A DNA stretch of 64,000 nt. Source: Triticum aestivum (taxonomy: Eukaryota > Streptophyta > Magnoliopsida > Poales > Poaceae). The position numbers and the translations under genes are program-made. This document shows, in pieces, positions 47,667 to 58,378 of this stretch. Below the pieces are notes generated by a model that saw only the letters and a program-made list of their open reading frames with translations, did no database searches and was not told the origin of the DNA. Location: positions 683,243,826 to 683,307,825 of the forward strand of contig NC_057803.1 in NCBI RefSeq assembly GCF_018294505.1. Direction: 5' to 3'. Within the stretch, counting starts at the first letter, position 1; each line of letters begins with the position of its first letter.

Positions 47667-50600
47667 ATGGCCCGTGCTGTTGTTCCGTTGAATTTTAATG
47701 TGTTCCTTGAGAAAGCAAAGTTGAAAGATGATGGTAGCAATTACACGGACTGCGTTCGTAACTTGAGGATTATCCTCATTGCTGCACAGAAGAATTACGT
47801 CCTGGAAGCACCGCTGGGTGCCGGGCCTGCTGCTGGAGCAACACTAGATGTTATGAACGTCTGGCAGAGCAAAGCTGATGACTACTCGATAGTTCAATGT
47901 GCCATGCTTTACGGCTTAGAACCGGGACTTCAACGACGTTTTGAACGTCATGGGGCATATGAGATGTTCCAGGAGTTGAAGTTAATATTTCAAGCAAATG
48001 CCCGGATTGAGAGATATGAAGTCTCCAATAAGTTCTATAGCTGCAAGATGGAGGAGAACAGTTCTGTCAGTGAGCATACACTCAAGATGTCTGGGTATTG
48101 TAATCACTTGATTCAACTAGGAGTTAATCTTCCAGATGATAGCGTCATTGACAGAATTCTCCAATCACTTCCAGCAAGCTACAAGAGCTTCATGATGAAC
48201 TATAATATGCAAGGGATGAATAAGACTATTCCCGAGCTCTTCGCAATGCTGAAAGCTGCGGAGGTAGAAATCAAGAAGGAGCATCAAGTGTTGATGGTCA
48301 ACAAGACCACTAGTTTCAAGAAAAAGGGCAAAGGGAAAAAGAAGGGGAACTTCAAGAAGAACAGCAAGCAAGTTGCTGCTCAAGAGAAGAAACCCAAGTC
48401 TGGACCTAAGCCTGAAACTGAGTGCTTCTACTGCAAGCAGACTGGTCACTGGAAGCGGAACTGCCCCAAATATTTGGCGGATAAGAAGGATGGCAAGGTG
48501 AACAAAGGTATATGTGATATACATGTTATTGATGTGTACCTTACTAATTCTCGCAGTAGCACCTGGGTATTTGATACGGGTTCTGTTGCTAATATTTGCA
48601 ACTCAAAACAGGGACTACGGATTAAGCGAAGATTGGCTAAGGACGAGGTGACGATGCGTGTGGGAAACGGTTCCAAAGTCGATGTGATCGCGGTCGGCAC
48701 GCTACCTCTACATCTACCTTCGGGATTAATATTAGACCTAAATAATTGTTATTTGGTGCCAGCGTTAAGCATGAACATTATATCTGGATCTTGTTTGATG
48801 CGAGACGGTTATTCATTTAAATCAGAGAATAATGGTTGTTCTATTTATATGAGTAATATATTCTATGGTCATGCACCCTTGAAGAGTGGTCTATTCTTAA
48901 TGAATCTCGATAGTAGTAACACACATATTCATAATGTTGAAGCCAAAAGATGCAGAGTTGATAATGATAGTGCAACTTATTTGTGGCACTGCCGTTTAGG
49001 TCATATCAGGTGTAAAGCGCATGAAGAAACTCCATACTGATGGACTTTTGGAACCACTTGATTATGAATCACTTGGTACTTGCGAACTGTGCCTCATGGG
49101 CAAGCTGACTAAAACGCCATTCTCCGGTACTATGGAGAGAGCAACAGATTTGTTGGAAATCATACATACAGATGTATGTGGTCCGATGAATATTGAGGCT
49201 CGTGGTGGATATCGTTATTTTCTCACCTTCACAGATGACTTAAGCAGATATGGGTATATCTACTTAATGAAACATAAGTCTGAAACGTTTGAAAAGTTCA
49301 AAGAATTTCAGAGTGAAGTTGAAAATCATCGTAACAAGAAAATAAAGTTTCTACGATCTGATCGTGGAGGAGAATATTTGAGTTACGAGTTTGGTGTACA
49401 TTTGAAACAATGCGGAATAGTTTCGCAACTCACGCCACCCGGAACACCACAGCGTAATGGTGTGTCCGAACGTCGTAATCGTACTTTACTAGATATGGTG
49501 TGATCTATGATGTCTCTTACTGATTTACCGCTATCGTTTTGGGGTTATGCTTTGGAGACGGCCGCATTCACGTTAAATAGGGCACCATCAAAATCCGTTG
49601 AGACAACGCCTTATGAACTATGGTTTGGCAAGAAACCAAAGTTGTCGTTTCTGAAAGTTTGGGGCTGCGATGCTTATGTGAAAAAGCTTCAACCTGATAA
49701 GCTCGAACCCAAATCGGAGAAATGTGTCTTCATAGGATATCCAAAGGAGACTATTGGATACACCTTCTATCACAGATCCAAAGGCAAGACTTTTGTTGCT
49801 AAGTTCGGAAACTTTCTAGAGAAGGAGTTTCTCTCGAAAGAAGTGAGTGGGAGGAAAGTGGAACTTGACGAGGTAACTGTACCTGCTCCCTTATTGGAAA
49901 GTAGTGCATCACAAAAAACTGTTTCTGTGACACCTACACCAATTAGTGAGGAAGCTAATGATAATGATCATGAAACTTCAGGACAAGATACTACTGAACC
50001 TCGTAGATCAACCAGAGTGAGATCCGCGCCAGAGTGGTACGGTAATCCTGTTCTAGAAGTCATGCTGCTAGATCATGATGAACCTACGAACTATGAAGAA
50101 GTGATGGTGAGCCCAGATTCCGCAAAATGGCTTGAAGCCATGAAATCTGAGATGGGATCCATGTATGAGAACAAAGTGTGGACTTTGGTTGACTTGCCCA
50201 ATGATCAGCAAGCAATTGAGAATAAATGGATCTTCAAGAAGAAGACTGATGCCGACGGTAATATTACTGTCTACAAAGCTCGACTTGTCGCAAAAGGGTT
50301 TCGGCAAGTTCAAGGGATTGACTACGATGAGACCTTCTCACCCGTAGCGATGCTTAAGTCTGTCCGAATCATGTTAGCAATTGCTGCATTTTATGATTAT
50401 GAAATTTGGCAGATGGATGTCAAAACTGCATTCCTGAATGGATTTCTGGAAGAAGAGTTGTATATGATGCAACCAGAAGGTTTTGTCGATCCAAAGGGAG
50501 CTAACAAAGTGTGCAAGCTCCAGCGATCCATTTATGGACTGGTGCAAGCCTCTCGGAGTTGGAATAAACACTTTGATAGTGTGATCAAAGCATTTGGTTT

Positions 50601-51654
50601 TATACAGACTTTCGGAGAAGCCTGTATTTACATGAAAGTGAGTGGGAGCTCTGTAGCATTTCTGATATTATATGTGGATGACATATTACTGATTGGAAAT
50701 GATATAAAATTTCTGGATAGCATAAAGGGATACTTGAATAAGAGTTTTTCAATGAAAGACCTCGGTGAAGCTGCTTACATATTAGGCATTAAGATCTATA
50801 GAGATAGATCAAGACGCTTAATTGGACTTTCACAAAGCACATACCTTGACAAAGTTTTGAAGAAGTTCAAAAGGGATCAAGCAAAGAAAGGGTTCTTGCC
50901 TGTGTTACAAGGTGTGAAGTTGAGTCAGCCTGAATGCCCGACCACTACAGAAGATAGAGAGAAAATGAAAGATGTTCCCTATGCTTCAGCCATAGGCTCT
51001 ATCATGTATGCAATGCTGTGTACCAGACCTGATGTGTGCCTTGCTATAAGTCTAGCAGGGAGGTACCAAAGTAATCCAGGAGTGGATCACTGGACAGCGG
51101 TCAAGAACATCCTGAAGTACCTTAAAAGGACTAAGGATATGTTTCTCGTATATGGAGGTGACAAAGAGCTCATCATAAACGGTTACGTGGATGCAAGCTT
51201 TGACACTGATCCAGATGATTCTAAATCGCAAACCGGATACGTGTTTACATTAAACGGTGGAGCTGTCAGTTGGTGCAGTTCTAAACAAAGCGTCGTGGCG
51301 GGATCTACATGTGAGGCGGAGTACATAGCTGCTTCGGAAGCAGCAAACGAAGGAGTCTGGATGAAGGAGTTCATATCCAATCTAGGTGTCATACCTAGTG
51401 CATCGGGTCCAATGAAAATATTTTGTGACAATACTGGTGCAATTGCCTTGGCGAAGGAATCCAGATTTCACAAAAGAACCAAGCACATCAAAAGACGCTT
51501 CAATTCCATCCGGGATCTAGTCCAGGTGGGAGACATAGAGATTTGCAAGATACATACGGATCTGAATGTAGCAGACCCGTTGACTAAGCCTCTTCCACGA
51601 GCAAAACATGATCAGCACCAAGGCTCCATGGGTGTTAGAATCATTACAGTATAA
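47667..51654 (+). pseudogene. Gag-pol polyprotein of element F, two lesions
   Basis: Nearly complete Copia polyprotein. Gag begins at the ATG at 47667 and ends with CFYCKQTGHWKRNC. The protease is FDTGSVANIC and the integrase zinc finger starts at HCRLGH. A one-base insertion at about 49006 breaks the frame; the second frame carries IIHTDVCGP and FLRSDRGGEY. A TGA at 49501-49503 stands where the relatives have CGA, consistent with a C-to-T change at a CpG. The last 715 codons (49507-51654) are open and hold RT (YVDDILLIG) and RNase H (CEAEYIAASEA, FCDNTGA) to the stop. Apart from these two changes it looks intact. Confidence 0.94.
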
Positions 51655-51676
51655 TCTAGATTATTGACTCTAGTGC

Positions 51677-51687
51677 AAGTGGGAGAC
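51677..51687 (+). other. Polypurine tract of element F
   Basis: AAGTGGGAGAC directly before the 3' LTR. Confidence 0.85.
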
Positions 51688-53419
51688 TGAAGGAAATATG
51701 CCCTAGAGGCAATAATAAAGTTATTATTTATTTCCTTATATGATGATAAAAGTTTATTATTCATGCTAGAATTGTATTAACCGGAAACATAATACATGTG
51801 TGAATACATAGACAAACAAAGTGTCACTAGTATGCCTCTACTTGACTAGCTCGTTAATCAAAGATGGTTATGTTTCCTAACCATGGACAAAGAGTTGTAA
51901 TTTGATTAATGGCATCACATCATTAGTTGAATGATTTGATTGACATGACCCATTCCATTAGCTTAGCACCCGATCGTTTAGTATGTTGCTATTGCTTTCT
52001 TCATGACTTATACATGTTCCTATGACTATGAGATTATGCAACTCCCGTTTGCCGGAGGAACACTTTGTGTGCTACCAAACGTCACAACGTAACTGGGTGA
52101 TTATAAAGGTGCTCTACAGGTGTCTCCAAAGGTACATGTTGGGTTGGCGTATTTCGAGATTAGGATTTGTCACTCCGATTGTCGGAGAGGTATCTCTGGG
52201 CCCTCTCGGTAATGCACATCACTGAAGCCTTGCAAGCATTTCAGCTAATGAGTTAGTTGCGGGATGATGTATTACGGAACGAGTAAAGAGACTTGCCGGT
52301 AACGAGATTGAACTAGGTATGGGATACCGACGATCGAATCTCGGGCAAGTAACATACCGGTGACAAAGGGAACAACGTATGTTGTTATGCGGTCTGACCG
52401 ATAAAAGATCTTCGTAGAATATGTAGGAGCCAATATGAGCATCCAGGTTCTGCTATTGGTTATTGACTGGAGACGTGTCTCGGTCATGTCTACATTGTTC
52501 TTGAACCCGTAGGGTCCGCACGCTTAAGGTTACGATGACAGTTATATTATGAGTTTATACATTTTGATGTACCGAAGTTTGTTCGGAGTCTCGGATGTGA
52601 TCATGGACATGACGAGGAGTCTCGAAATGGTCGAGACATAAAGATTGATATATTGGAAGCCTATGTTTGGATATCAGAAGTATTCCGGGTGAAATCAGGA
52701 TTTTACCGGAGTACCGGGAGGTTACCGGAACCCCCCGGGAGGTATATGGGCCTTAGTGGGCCTTAGTGGAAGAGAGGTGAGGTGGCCATACATGGGCCGC
52801 ACGCCCCTCCCCCCTTGGTCCGAATAGGACAAGGAGAGGGGGCCGGCCCCCCTTCCTCCTCTCTCTCCTCTTTTCCCCCTCCGCGAATCCTATTCCAACT
52901 AGGAAAGGGGGGGAGTCCTACTCCCAGAGGGAGTAGGACTCCTCCTGGCGCACCTCCTCTTGGCCGGCCAGCCCCCCCTTTGAGCTTTTATATACGGAGG
53001 TAAGGGGCACCTTTAGAGACACAAGTTGATCCACGTGATCATATTCTTAGCCGTGTGCGGTGCCCCCTTCCACCATAGTCCTCGATAATATTGTAGCGGT
53101 GCTTAGGCGAAGCCCTGCGACGGTAGAACATCAAGATCGTCACCACGCCGTCGTGCTGACGGAACTCTTCCCCGACACTTTGCTGGATCAGAGTCCGGGA
53201 TCGTCATCGAGCTGAACGTGTGCTAGAACTCGGAAGTGCCGTAGTTTCGGTGCTTGATCGGTCGGGCCATGGAGACGTACGACTACATCAACCAAGTTAA
53301 TGCTTCCGTTGTCGATCTACAAGGGTACGTAGATCACACTCTCCCCCTCTCGTTGCTATGCATCACCATGATCTTGCGTGCGCATAGGAATTTTTTTGAA
53401 ATTACTACGAAACCCAACA
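51688..53419 (+). repeat. 3' LTR of element F
   Basis: 1732 bp, TGAAGG...CCAACA, with the same U3 inverted repeats as the 5' copy. Followed by the GGAGT duplication. Confidence 0.94.
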
Positions 53420-54165
53420 GGAGTGCCCTGAGTCGCCGGAGGAGGAGGAGGAGGAGGAGGCGGAGGCGTCCGGTTCGGAAGGTTGATGAGCTCCTTCCGC
53501 CATAGGCATGGAGTCTTCAGAGAAGAACCCAACCGAGTCTCCCCTTCACCCGTAGGGTGGTCAAGCTCGAGGTTCTCAAATCCATCAGTTATTTCATCCA
53601 CCATCACCCTAGCATATCCTTCTGGAATTGGACGGTAGTGAAAAGTTGCGCCAGGTTCAGGAGGTGCAACAGAGCCAACAGCCGCCTTGACTTTCAATTT
53701 CATCCATTGCATCATAAGGTAGCAATATTGAGACTCCGGGATTAAGTCCACGGGGTAGCTAGCAGGAGCCGTGAAGACAGGCTCCAGCTGAAGCAGCTCG
53801 GTGGAATCCACGCTGCTTCTCTGCCGAGATGGCGGGGTAGCTTTGGGGGAAGCTTCGGCAGGTCGCTTGCTGCGATGTGCTTCTCGTTCCTCTATCGCTT
53901 GTAACCTTGCGTGCAGCGCCTGCATTTGGGTCTGTTCCACTTTCTTCCTCCTCTCCTGGAATTTGTAACCGCCTGCGTCCGGAAACCCAGCCTTCCATGG
54001 AACAGATGCTGGCGTGCCTCGTGTCCATCCAGGGTGCTCAGGATTCTCGAGGGCCATTGTGAGCTCATCGTTCTCTCTGTCTTGAACGAACGTCCCTTGC
54101 TGCGCTGCATCGATATACCGCCGAAGTTTCATGACGGGTATACGTAGTTGCTCGTTCGTCCAACG
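53420..54165 (-). pseudogene. CACTA Ulp1-like gene, upstream exon split by F and the Maximus-type element
   Basis: An open minus-strand frame runs from 54165 through MKLRRYIDAAQQGTFVQDRE (54132) to the F junction. It contains PEHPGWTRGTPASVPWKAGF, a Gln/Glu-rich segment likely to be a coiled coil (QTQMQALHARLQAIEEREAH), and VMVDEITDGFENLELDHPTG, ending in a polyproline stretch encoded by (GGA)n on the + strand (53440-53465). These are typical of the second gene of grass CACTA elements. The frame has no stop inside this piece. Its last residues, if read on past 53420, would come from the F LTR. The Maximus-type insertion at 54166 cuts off what precedes it. Confidence 0.78.
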
Positions 54166-55765
54166 TGAAAGGGCATTTCCCTACTTTATGTTTTGGATGA
54201 TGATGACAACCCTTTGTTGGTCTAATCGTGTGCTATATGTTTCAGGTTCTCGATGCTTAGGCTTACATCGTATTGCTATTGCCTCTCGTAGGAAAAGATC
54301 GAAGACGTGTCCTCTACGCTTTTATTCTCTTTGGTCGTAGGGAACCCGTACTATCAAGAGGGAATCCTCATTAGAAAGCACTGGGGGAATCTTTTCATGT
54401 ACACGTTCATCATCCCTCCTTTGTCTTCCTCAGGTGAGAGAGAGAGAGAGAGAGTTTTCCTTGTCTCTTCCCCTATCCTTCCTGCTCACTGTTTCTGCCC
54501 AGCGGTTGTACCGCTCTCTGGAGAGGTTGTACCGCTGGGTCTTGTCGCTCACCAGCTTTGCTCGAGCGGTTGTACCGCTGCCTCCGGGTGGTGGTACCGC
54601 CACCATCCTCTGCAAATGCTGGGGCGGTGGTTCTGTCCATGCACCGCTCAAGTACCGCTCGCGCTTCTGTTTTGATGCGGTTCTTGGGCGGTAGTGGCCC
54701 GGTTGGTCCGGTCGTTCCACGATGACCGGTACCACAGGTGGTCCGAGCGGTTCTTCCGCTTAGAACTTAGCCGCCCAAGAGATCAAGGCCATGCGGTTGT
54801 TTCGGCCAGGCACCGCCCAAGTACCGGTCAACCTCCTGTTTTGATGAGGTGGTTGTGCGATGGCCAGGCGGTTAGTTCGGTTATTTTTCTGAGCCGGTAC
54901 TACCGCACGCCTGTCCGGTTGTACCGCTTGGTAGGGTTCTGCAGACACACTGCGAGTCCCGTTGTACCGGGACGAGGACCGGTTGTACCGCTGCAGTGCA
55001 AAAAACGCAGTAATGGTTGGAATTGAGGGTTACTATATAAGTGAGCTTCTCCCACCTACCACCTTCACCTTTGACCTCTCACTCCACCATTAATGCACTT
55101 CAAGCTCTCTTACCCGATCTCTCTCTCTAGCCACTCAAACTTGTTGATTTGCTAGGGATTGAAGGAGGAGACCTAGATCTACACTTCCACCAAAGGATAT
55201 TTGCTTCCCCCATACTTTCTTGTGTGGATTTTGTTACTCTTGGGTGTTTGAGCACCCTAGACGGTTGAGGTCACCTCGGAGCCATATTCCATTGTGGTGA
55301 AGCTTCGTGGTTTCGTTGGGAGCCTCCAATTAAGTTGTGGAGAGAGCCCCAACCTTGTTTGTAAAGGTTCGATCGCCGCCTTCAAGGGCACCAATAGTGG
55401 AATCACGACATCTCGCATTGTGTGAGGGCGTGAGGAGAATACGATGGCCCTAGTGGCTTCTTGGGGAGCATTGTGCCTCCACACTGCTCCAACGGAGACG
55501 TACTTCCTCTCAAAGGGAAGGAACTTCGGCAACACATCCTCGTCTCCACCGTCTCCACTCTTGGTTATCTCGTGGCTTTACTTGAGCAAGCTTATTTGTT
55601 TCATATCACTTGCTTGCTTGTGTTCCTATCCTTGTTGAATCATATAGGTTGCTCACCTAGTTGCATATCTAGACAACCTACTTTGATGCAAAGTTTAAAT
55701 TGTTAAAGAAAAGCTTGTTAGTTACCTATTCACCCCCCCTCTAGTCAACCATATCGATCCTTTCA
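54166..55765 (+). repeat. 5' LTR of the Maximus-type element
   Basis: 1600 bp, beginning TGAAAGGGCA and ending ATCCTTTCA, so the ends form a 7-bp perfect inverted repeat (TGAAAGG/CCTTTCA). It contains a (GA)8-like tract at 54435-54453 and repeated TTGTA-loop hairpins (below). TATATAAGTGAG near 55034 may be the TATA box. Confidence 0.85.
54501..54992 (+). repeat. Dispersed hairpin motif with TTGTA loop in the Maximus-type LTR
   Basis: AGCGGTTGTACCGCT occurs at 54501-54515 and 54565-54579, with variants at 54525-54536, 54916-54928 and 54981-54992. Another stem with the same loop, GTCCCG-TTGTAC-CGGGAC, is at 54956-54973. More diverged TACCGCT and GTACCG motifs fill the space between. Confidence 0.75.
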
Positions 55766-55816
55766 ATCGGTATCAGAGCCTCGTCTCTTTATTAAGGACT
55801 TTACCGTCCAAAGAGT
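55766..55816 (+). other. Primer-binding site and short leader of the Maximus-type element
   Basis: CGGTATCAGAGCCTCG follows the LTR by two bases, one mismatch from the initiator-tRNA-Met site. The leader is about 50 bases, much shorter than in the Angela elements. Confidence 0.78.
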
Positions 55817-58378
55817 ATGGTTGATACCATAGACGGTGTGGAGGAACACTCCAGTGTGAATCCGATCTCGTCTATGGGCGATGGGGGAACCTCGGTCTCT
55901 CGTGAGGAGTTCAATGTGGCCTTAGAGACATTGAAGACCTCCATGATGACCGAGGTTGAAAGCATGTTTACTAAATTTCTTGAGGGGCTTAAACTTTCCA
56001 CCGCACCGTTGAAAGTGGGTGATCCCACCGACAAGGTGACGGATGTTATCCCCGACAAGGGGGAAGCTAGTAGTGAAAAGGCTCCTTCTTCTAGTGGTAA
56101 AAATGGCACCGGCATCTTTGCTCATGTGGAACCACCACTTGTTTATGGTGGACCGGTTCCTTCTACTCATTTGAATCATGCCGGTCCTCCCCCTAAGATT
56201 GTGAAAAATGAGGACTTTGATTCTTGGGTTTACCGCTTTAAACGTCATTTAAATCATGTGAACACTAACCTTTGGAGAATCATTGAAGAAGGTTTCTATC
56301 CACATGATCCAAGCAACTTCACTCCTCGAGAAGCCGCGGATAATCAATTCAATGAGAATGCTCTCTTCATCATTCAAGATGCAATTCCACCCAAAGACCT
56401 ACCTCATCTTCGTCTCTTCGCCTTGGCCAAAGATGCATGGCATTGTGTTGTCTCTCTCTACCGGGGAAGCGCAAGCATCCAATGCTCCAACTATGAAGTG
56501 GTGCAAGATGAGGCCGATGAGTTTGCAATGAAAGAAGATGAAGAACCTCGTGAGCTTTATCGGAGAGTAACCAAACTCGCGGTCTCACTACGAGATCACG
56601 GGAGCAAGGACACGGATGACAATTGGATCAAGCGCAAATTCCTCAAGGCAATGATGCCCTATCACAAGGCCATGTCCTCCGTCATTTGTCAAAGACCGGA
56701 CTTCCACACTTTGACCTCAAGCGAAGTGTTGGATGAGTTTGTGTCCATGAACATTTTGGACAAGACCGCCGACAATGCGGTGCTTCGTTCTCAAAGGGCA
56801 AAGAAGCCTAACCTTGCATTGAAGGCCAAGCTCACCGTTGAAGAGGAAGAAGAGGAAGAAGAGGAGAGCAACCCCGAAGATACGAAGTATGCATATCATG
56901 AACACATGGCACTTGCTTCAAGGCAATTTTGGAGCAAGAAAAACTCGAGGCCAAACTTTAGCAAAAACAACTCAAGTGGCACGAAGAGCAGGCAACGTGT
57001 AAGGACTTGCTACAATTGTGGCAACGTGAGTCATTTTGTTGCGGAGTGTCCATATGAGAAGAGGGAAGACAATGGTGGCAAGCTCATCCGAAAGGACAAG
57101 GCAAAGTCGTTCCCCAACAAGAGCAACTTCATCAAGAAGACTCCTCCCAAGGCATTGGTGGTACAAGAAGAGTACAATGAGGATGATGACGATGATGAAA
57201 GTGATGAGTCGGTTGCCATGGCCTCCGTTGCCATTGCGACGACTCCACGGGTGTCTCTCTTCGACTCACCCAATGAGAGTATCACCGCCAAGTGCCTCAT
57301 GGCTAAAGACACCAACAAGGTAACCTCCAACATCAAAACTACCATCATTAATCATCCTTCTCCGACGGATAGCATTAATGAACTTGAGGAAGCTAATGTG
57401 GAGGCTAATGAGTTTGAGGCCTTTATGGGCAAACTCAAGGGAAAATCCAAGAAGCACTTTGTTGCTCTCTTGGAACAACTTGGTGAAGCCAATGACATGA
57501 TCGAGGCTCACGAAGACACCATCACTAAGATGGAAGGGCATACTCGTGACTATGCCGATGAGATTTCGGATCTTTCCAATGCTCTTGAGGAAGAGCGTGG
57601 TCTTCATTTGGCTCTTGAGGAGTCACACAACGTTGATCATGCTAAGTTAAAGAAAGATTATGATCATGTCCTCATTGTTTCTCATGTGCTAAACTCCGAG
57701 AAGGCCGAAATTGAGGTTGATCTTGCTAGACTCAAAGAGGAGTTTGATCTACTTGACAAGGCTCATAAGGTCTTGAAGGGTACTCATGCTAGCCTCAAGG
57801 AGTCCTATGATCAACTTCAAGTAAAGCTAACCAAGGAAAAAGCCACTTTCCCTCGTATGATGTTAATTGATAATGCAAATGCTACTAACCCGTGTTGTGA
57901 GCATGTGCATCTCATTGAGGAGAACGCTAAGCTAAAGGGGCAACTCGAGAGAGGTCTTGCGACTTGCATACAAGGAAAGAAGAACCTCAATGATCTCTTG
58001 ATCAACCAAAAGGGTGTTGTGGCCAAGGAAGGGGTTGGGTACGTGCCCGACGCCAAGAACAAGAAGAAGAATGACAAGACCAAACGACCCCCTCCTCTCA
58101 TGCAAACCTTTGTTAAGGAGGGAGAGAGTGCCTCCGAGGAGAAGAAGAAGAACAATGCAAAGGGTGGCAATGTCAAGAAGGGCAATGCCACCCCTCCCAA
58201 CAAAGCCGGCGATTTTAATCCTTCTTATGTGTTATGCCGTGCGAGTGATGGGCATGTTTATGCCAAATTCGTTGGTTCTCTTCATGAATACATTGAATGG
58301 TCTATTTGGGTTCCAAATACCCTTGTCACTAACATCAAAGGACCCATTACAAAATGGGTACCTAAAACCAAGCATTGA
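55817..58378 (+). CDS. Long Gag protein of the Maximus-type element (853 aa)
   Basis: An uninterrupted frame from ATG 55817. Residues ~130-320 hold a UBN2/gag-type capsid domain (WVYRFKRHLNHV, IEEGFYPHDPSNFT, KRKFLKAMMPYHKAM). An acidic run of Glu follows at about 343-351. A CCHC knuckle CYNCGNVSHFVAEC lies near 398-411, then an Asp-rich stretch (EEYNEDDDDDESDESV). About 520-740 is rich in Glu, Lys, Leu and Ala and probably a coiled coil. The end is basic (KKKNDKTKRPPP) and closes with WVPKTKH. Such a long Gag fits SIRE/Maximus elements. The TGA at 58376 is likely the result of an indel, since pol motifs continue in the next frame. It would form particle structure in the cytoplasm. Confidence 0.85.
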   Translation: MVDTIDGVEEHSSVNPISSMGDGGTSVSREEFNVALETLKTSMMTEVESMFTKFLEGLKLSTAPLKVGDPTDKVTDVIPDKGEASSEKAPSSSGKNGTGIFAHVEPPLVYGGPVPSTHLNHAGPPPKIVKNEDFDSWVYRFKRHLNHVNTNLWRIIEEGFYPHDPSNFTPREAADNQFNENALFIIQDAIPPKDLPHLRLFALAKDAWHCVVSLYRGSASIQCSNYEVVQDEADEFAMKEDEEPRELYRRVTKLAVSLRDHGSKDTDDNWIKRKFLKAMMPYHKAMSSVICQRPDFHTLTSSEVLDEFVSMNILDKTADNAVLRSQRAKKPNLALKAKLTVEEEEEEEEESNPEDTKYAYHEHMALASRQFWSKKNSRPNFSKNNSSGTKSRQRVRTCYNCGNVSHFVAECPYEKREDNGGKLIRKDKAKSFPNKSNFIKKTPPKALVVQEEYNEDDDDDESDESVAMASVAIATTPRVSLFDSPNESITAKCLMAKDTNKVTSNIKTTIINHPSPTDSINELEEANVEANEFEAFMGKLKGKSKKHFVALLEQLGEANDMIEAHEDTITKMEGHTRDYADEISDLSNALEEERGLHLALEESHNVDHAKLKKDYDHVLIVSHVLNSEKAEIEVDLARLKEEFDLLDKAHKVLKGTHASLKESYDQLQVKLTKEKATFPRMMLIDNANATNPCCEHVHLIEENAKLKGQLERGLATCIQGKKNLNDLLINQKGVVAKEGVGYVPDAKNKKKNDKTKRPPPLMQTFVKEGESASEEKKKNNAKGGNVKKGNATPPNKAGDFNPSYVLCRASDGHVYAKFVGSLHEYIEWSIWVPNTLVTNIKGPITKWVPKTKH

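Larger units (their letters stand above)
44702..53419 (+). mobile_element. Element F: near-complete Angela-type Copia retrotransposon
   Basis: 8.72 kb with two 1732-bp LTRs (44702-46433 and 51688-53419), primer site, leader, gag-pol with two lesions and polypurine tract. GGAGT flanks it at 44696-44700 and 53420-53424, an exact 5-bp target duplication; one extra T lies between the left copy and the TG. It sits in the CACTA gene. The LTRs differ at about 14 positions in the first ~420 bases by eye, so it seems older than B or D. Confidence 0.95.
42061..54165 (-). mobile_element. CACTA transposon, one end and Ulp1-like gene; interrupted by F and by the Maximus-type element
   Basis: The left terminus is CACTAGTAGAAAAAGGGTCA at 42061. 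Subterminal motifs (TTTGTCCCGGTT, AACCGGGAC, TTTGGTCCCGGTTG) repeat to about 42270 in both orientations, as in CACTA elements. A multi-exon minus-strand gene follows. F occupies 44702-53419 and the Maximus-type element starts at 54166, so only 42061-44701 and 53420-54165 are CACTA sequence. The transposase gene and other terminus are outside the window or beyond the insertions. Confidence 0.87.

Noticed and set aside
53356..53419. The end of the 258-aa minus-strand frame (53356-54132) as a true protein C-terminus.
   Set aside because: The last ~20 residues are encoded by the LTR of element F, so the fusion is a product of insertion.
58014..58373. Start of an alternative frame overlapping the end of the Maximus gag.
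   Set aside because: Its Arg-rich first part is a shadow of gag; only the part after about 58374 shows pol (protease) motifs.
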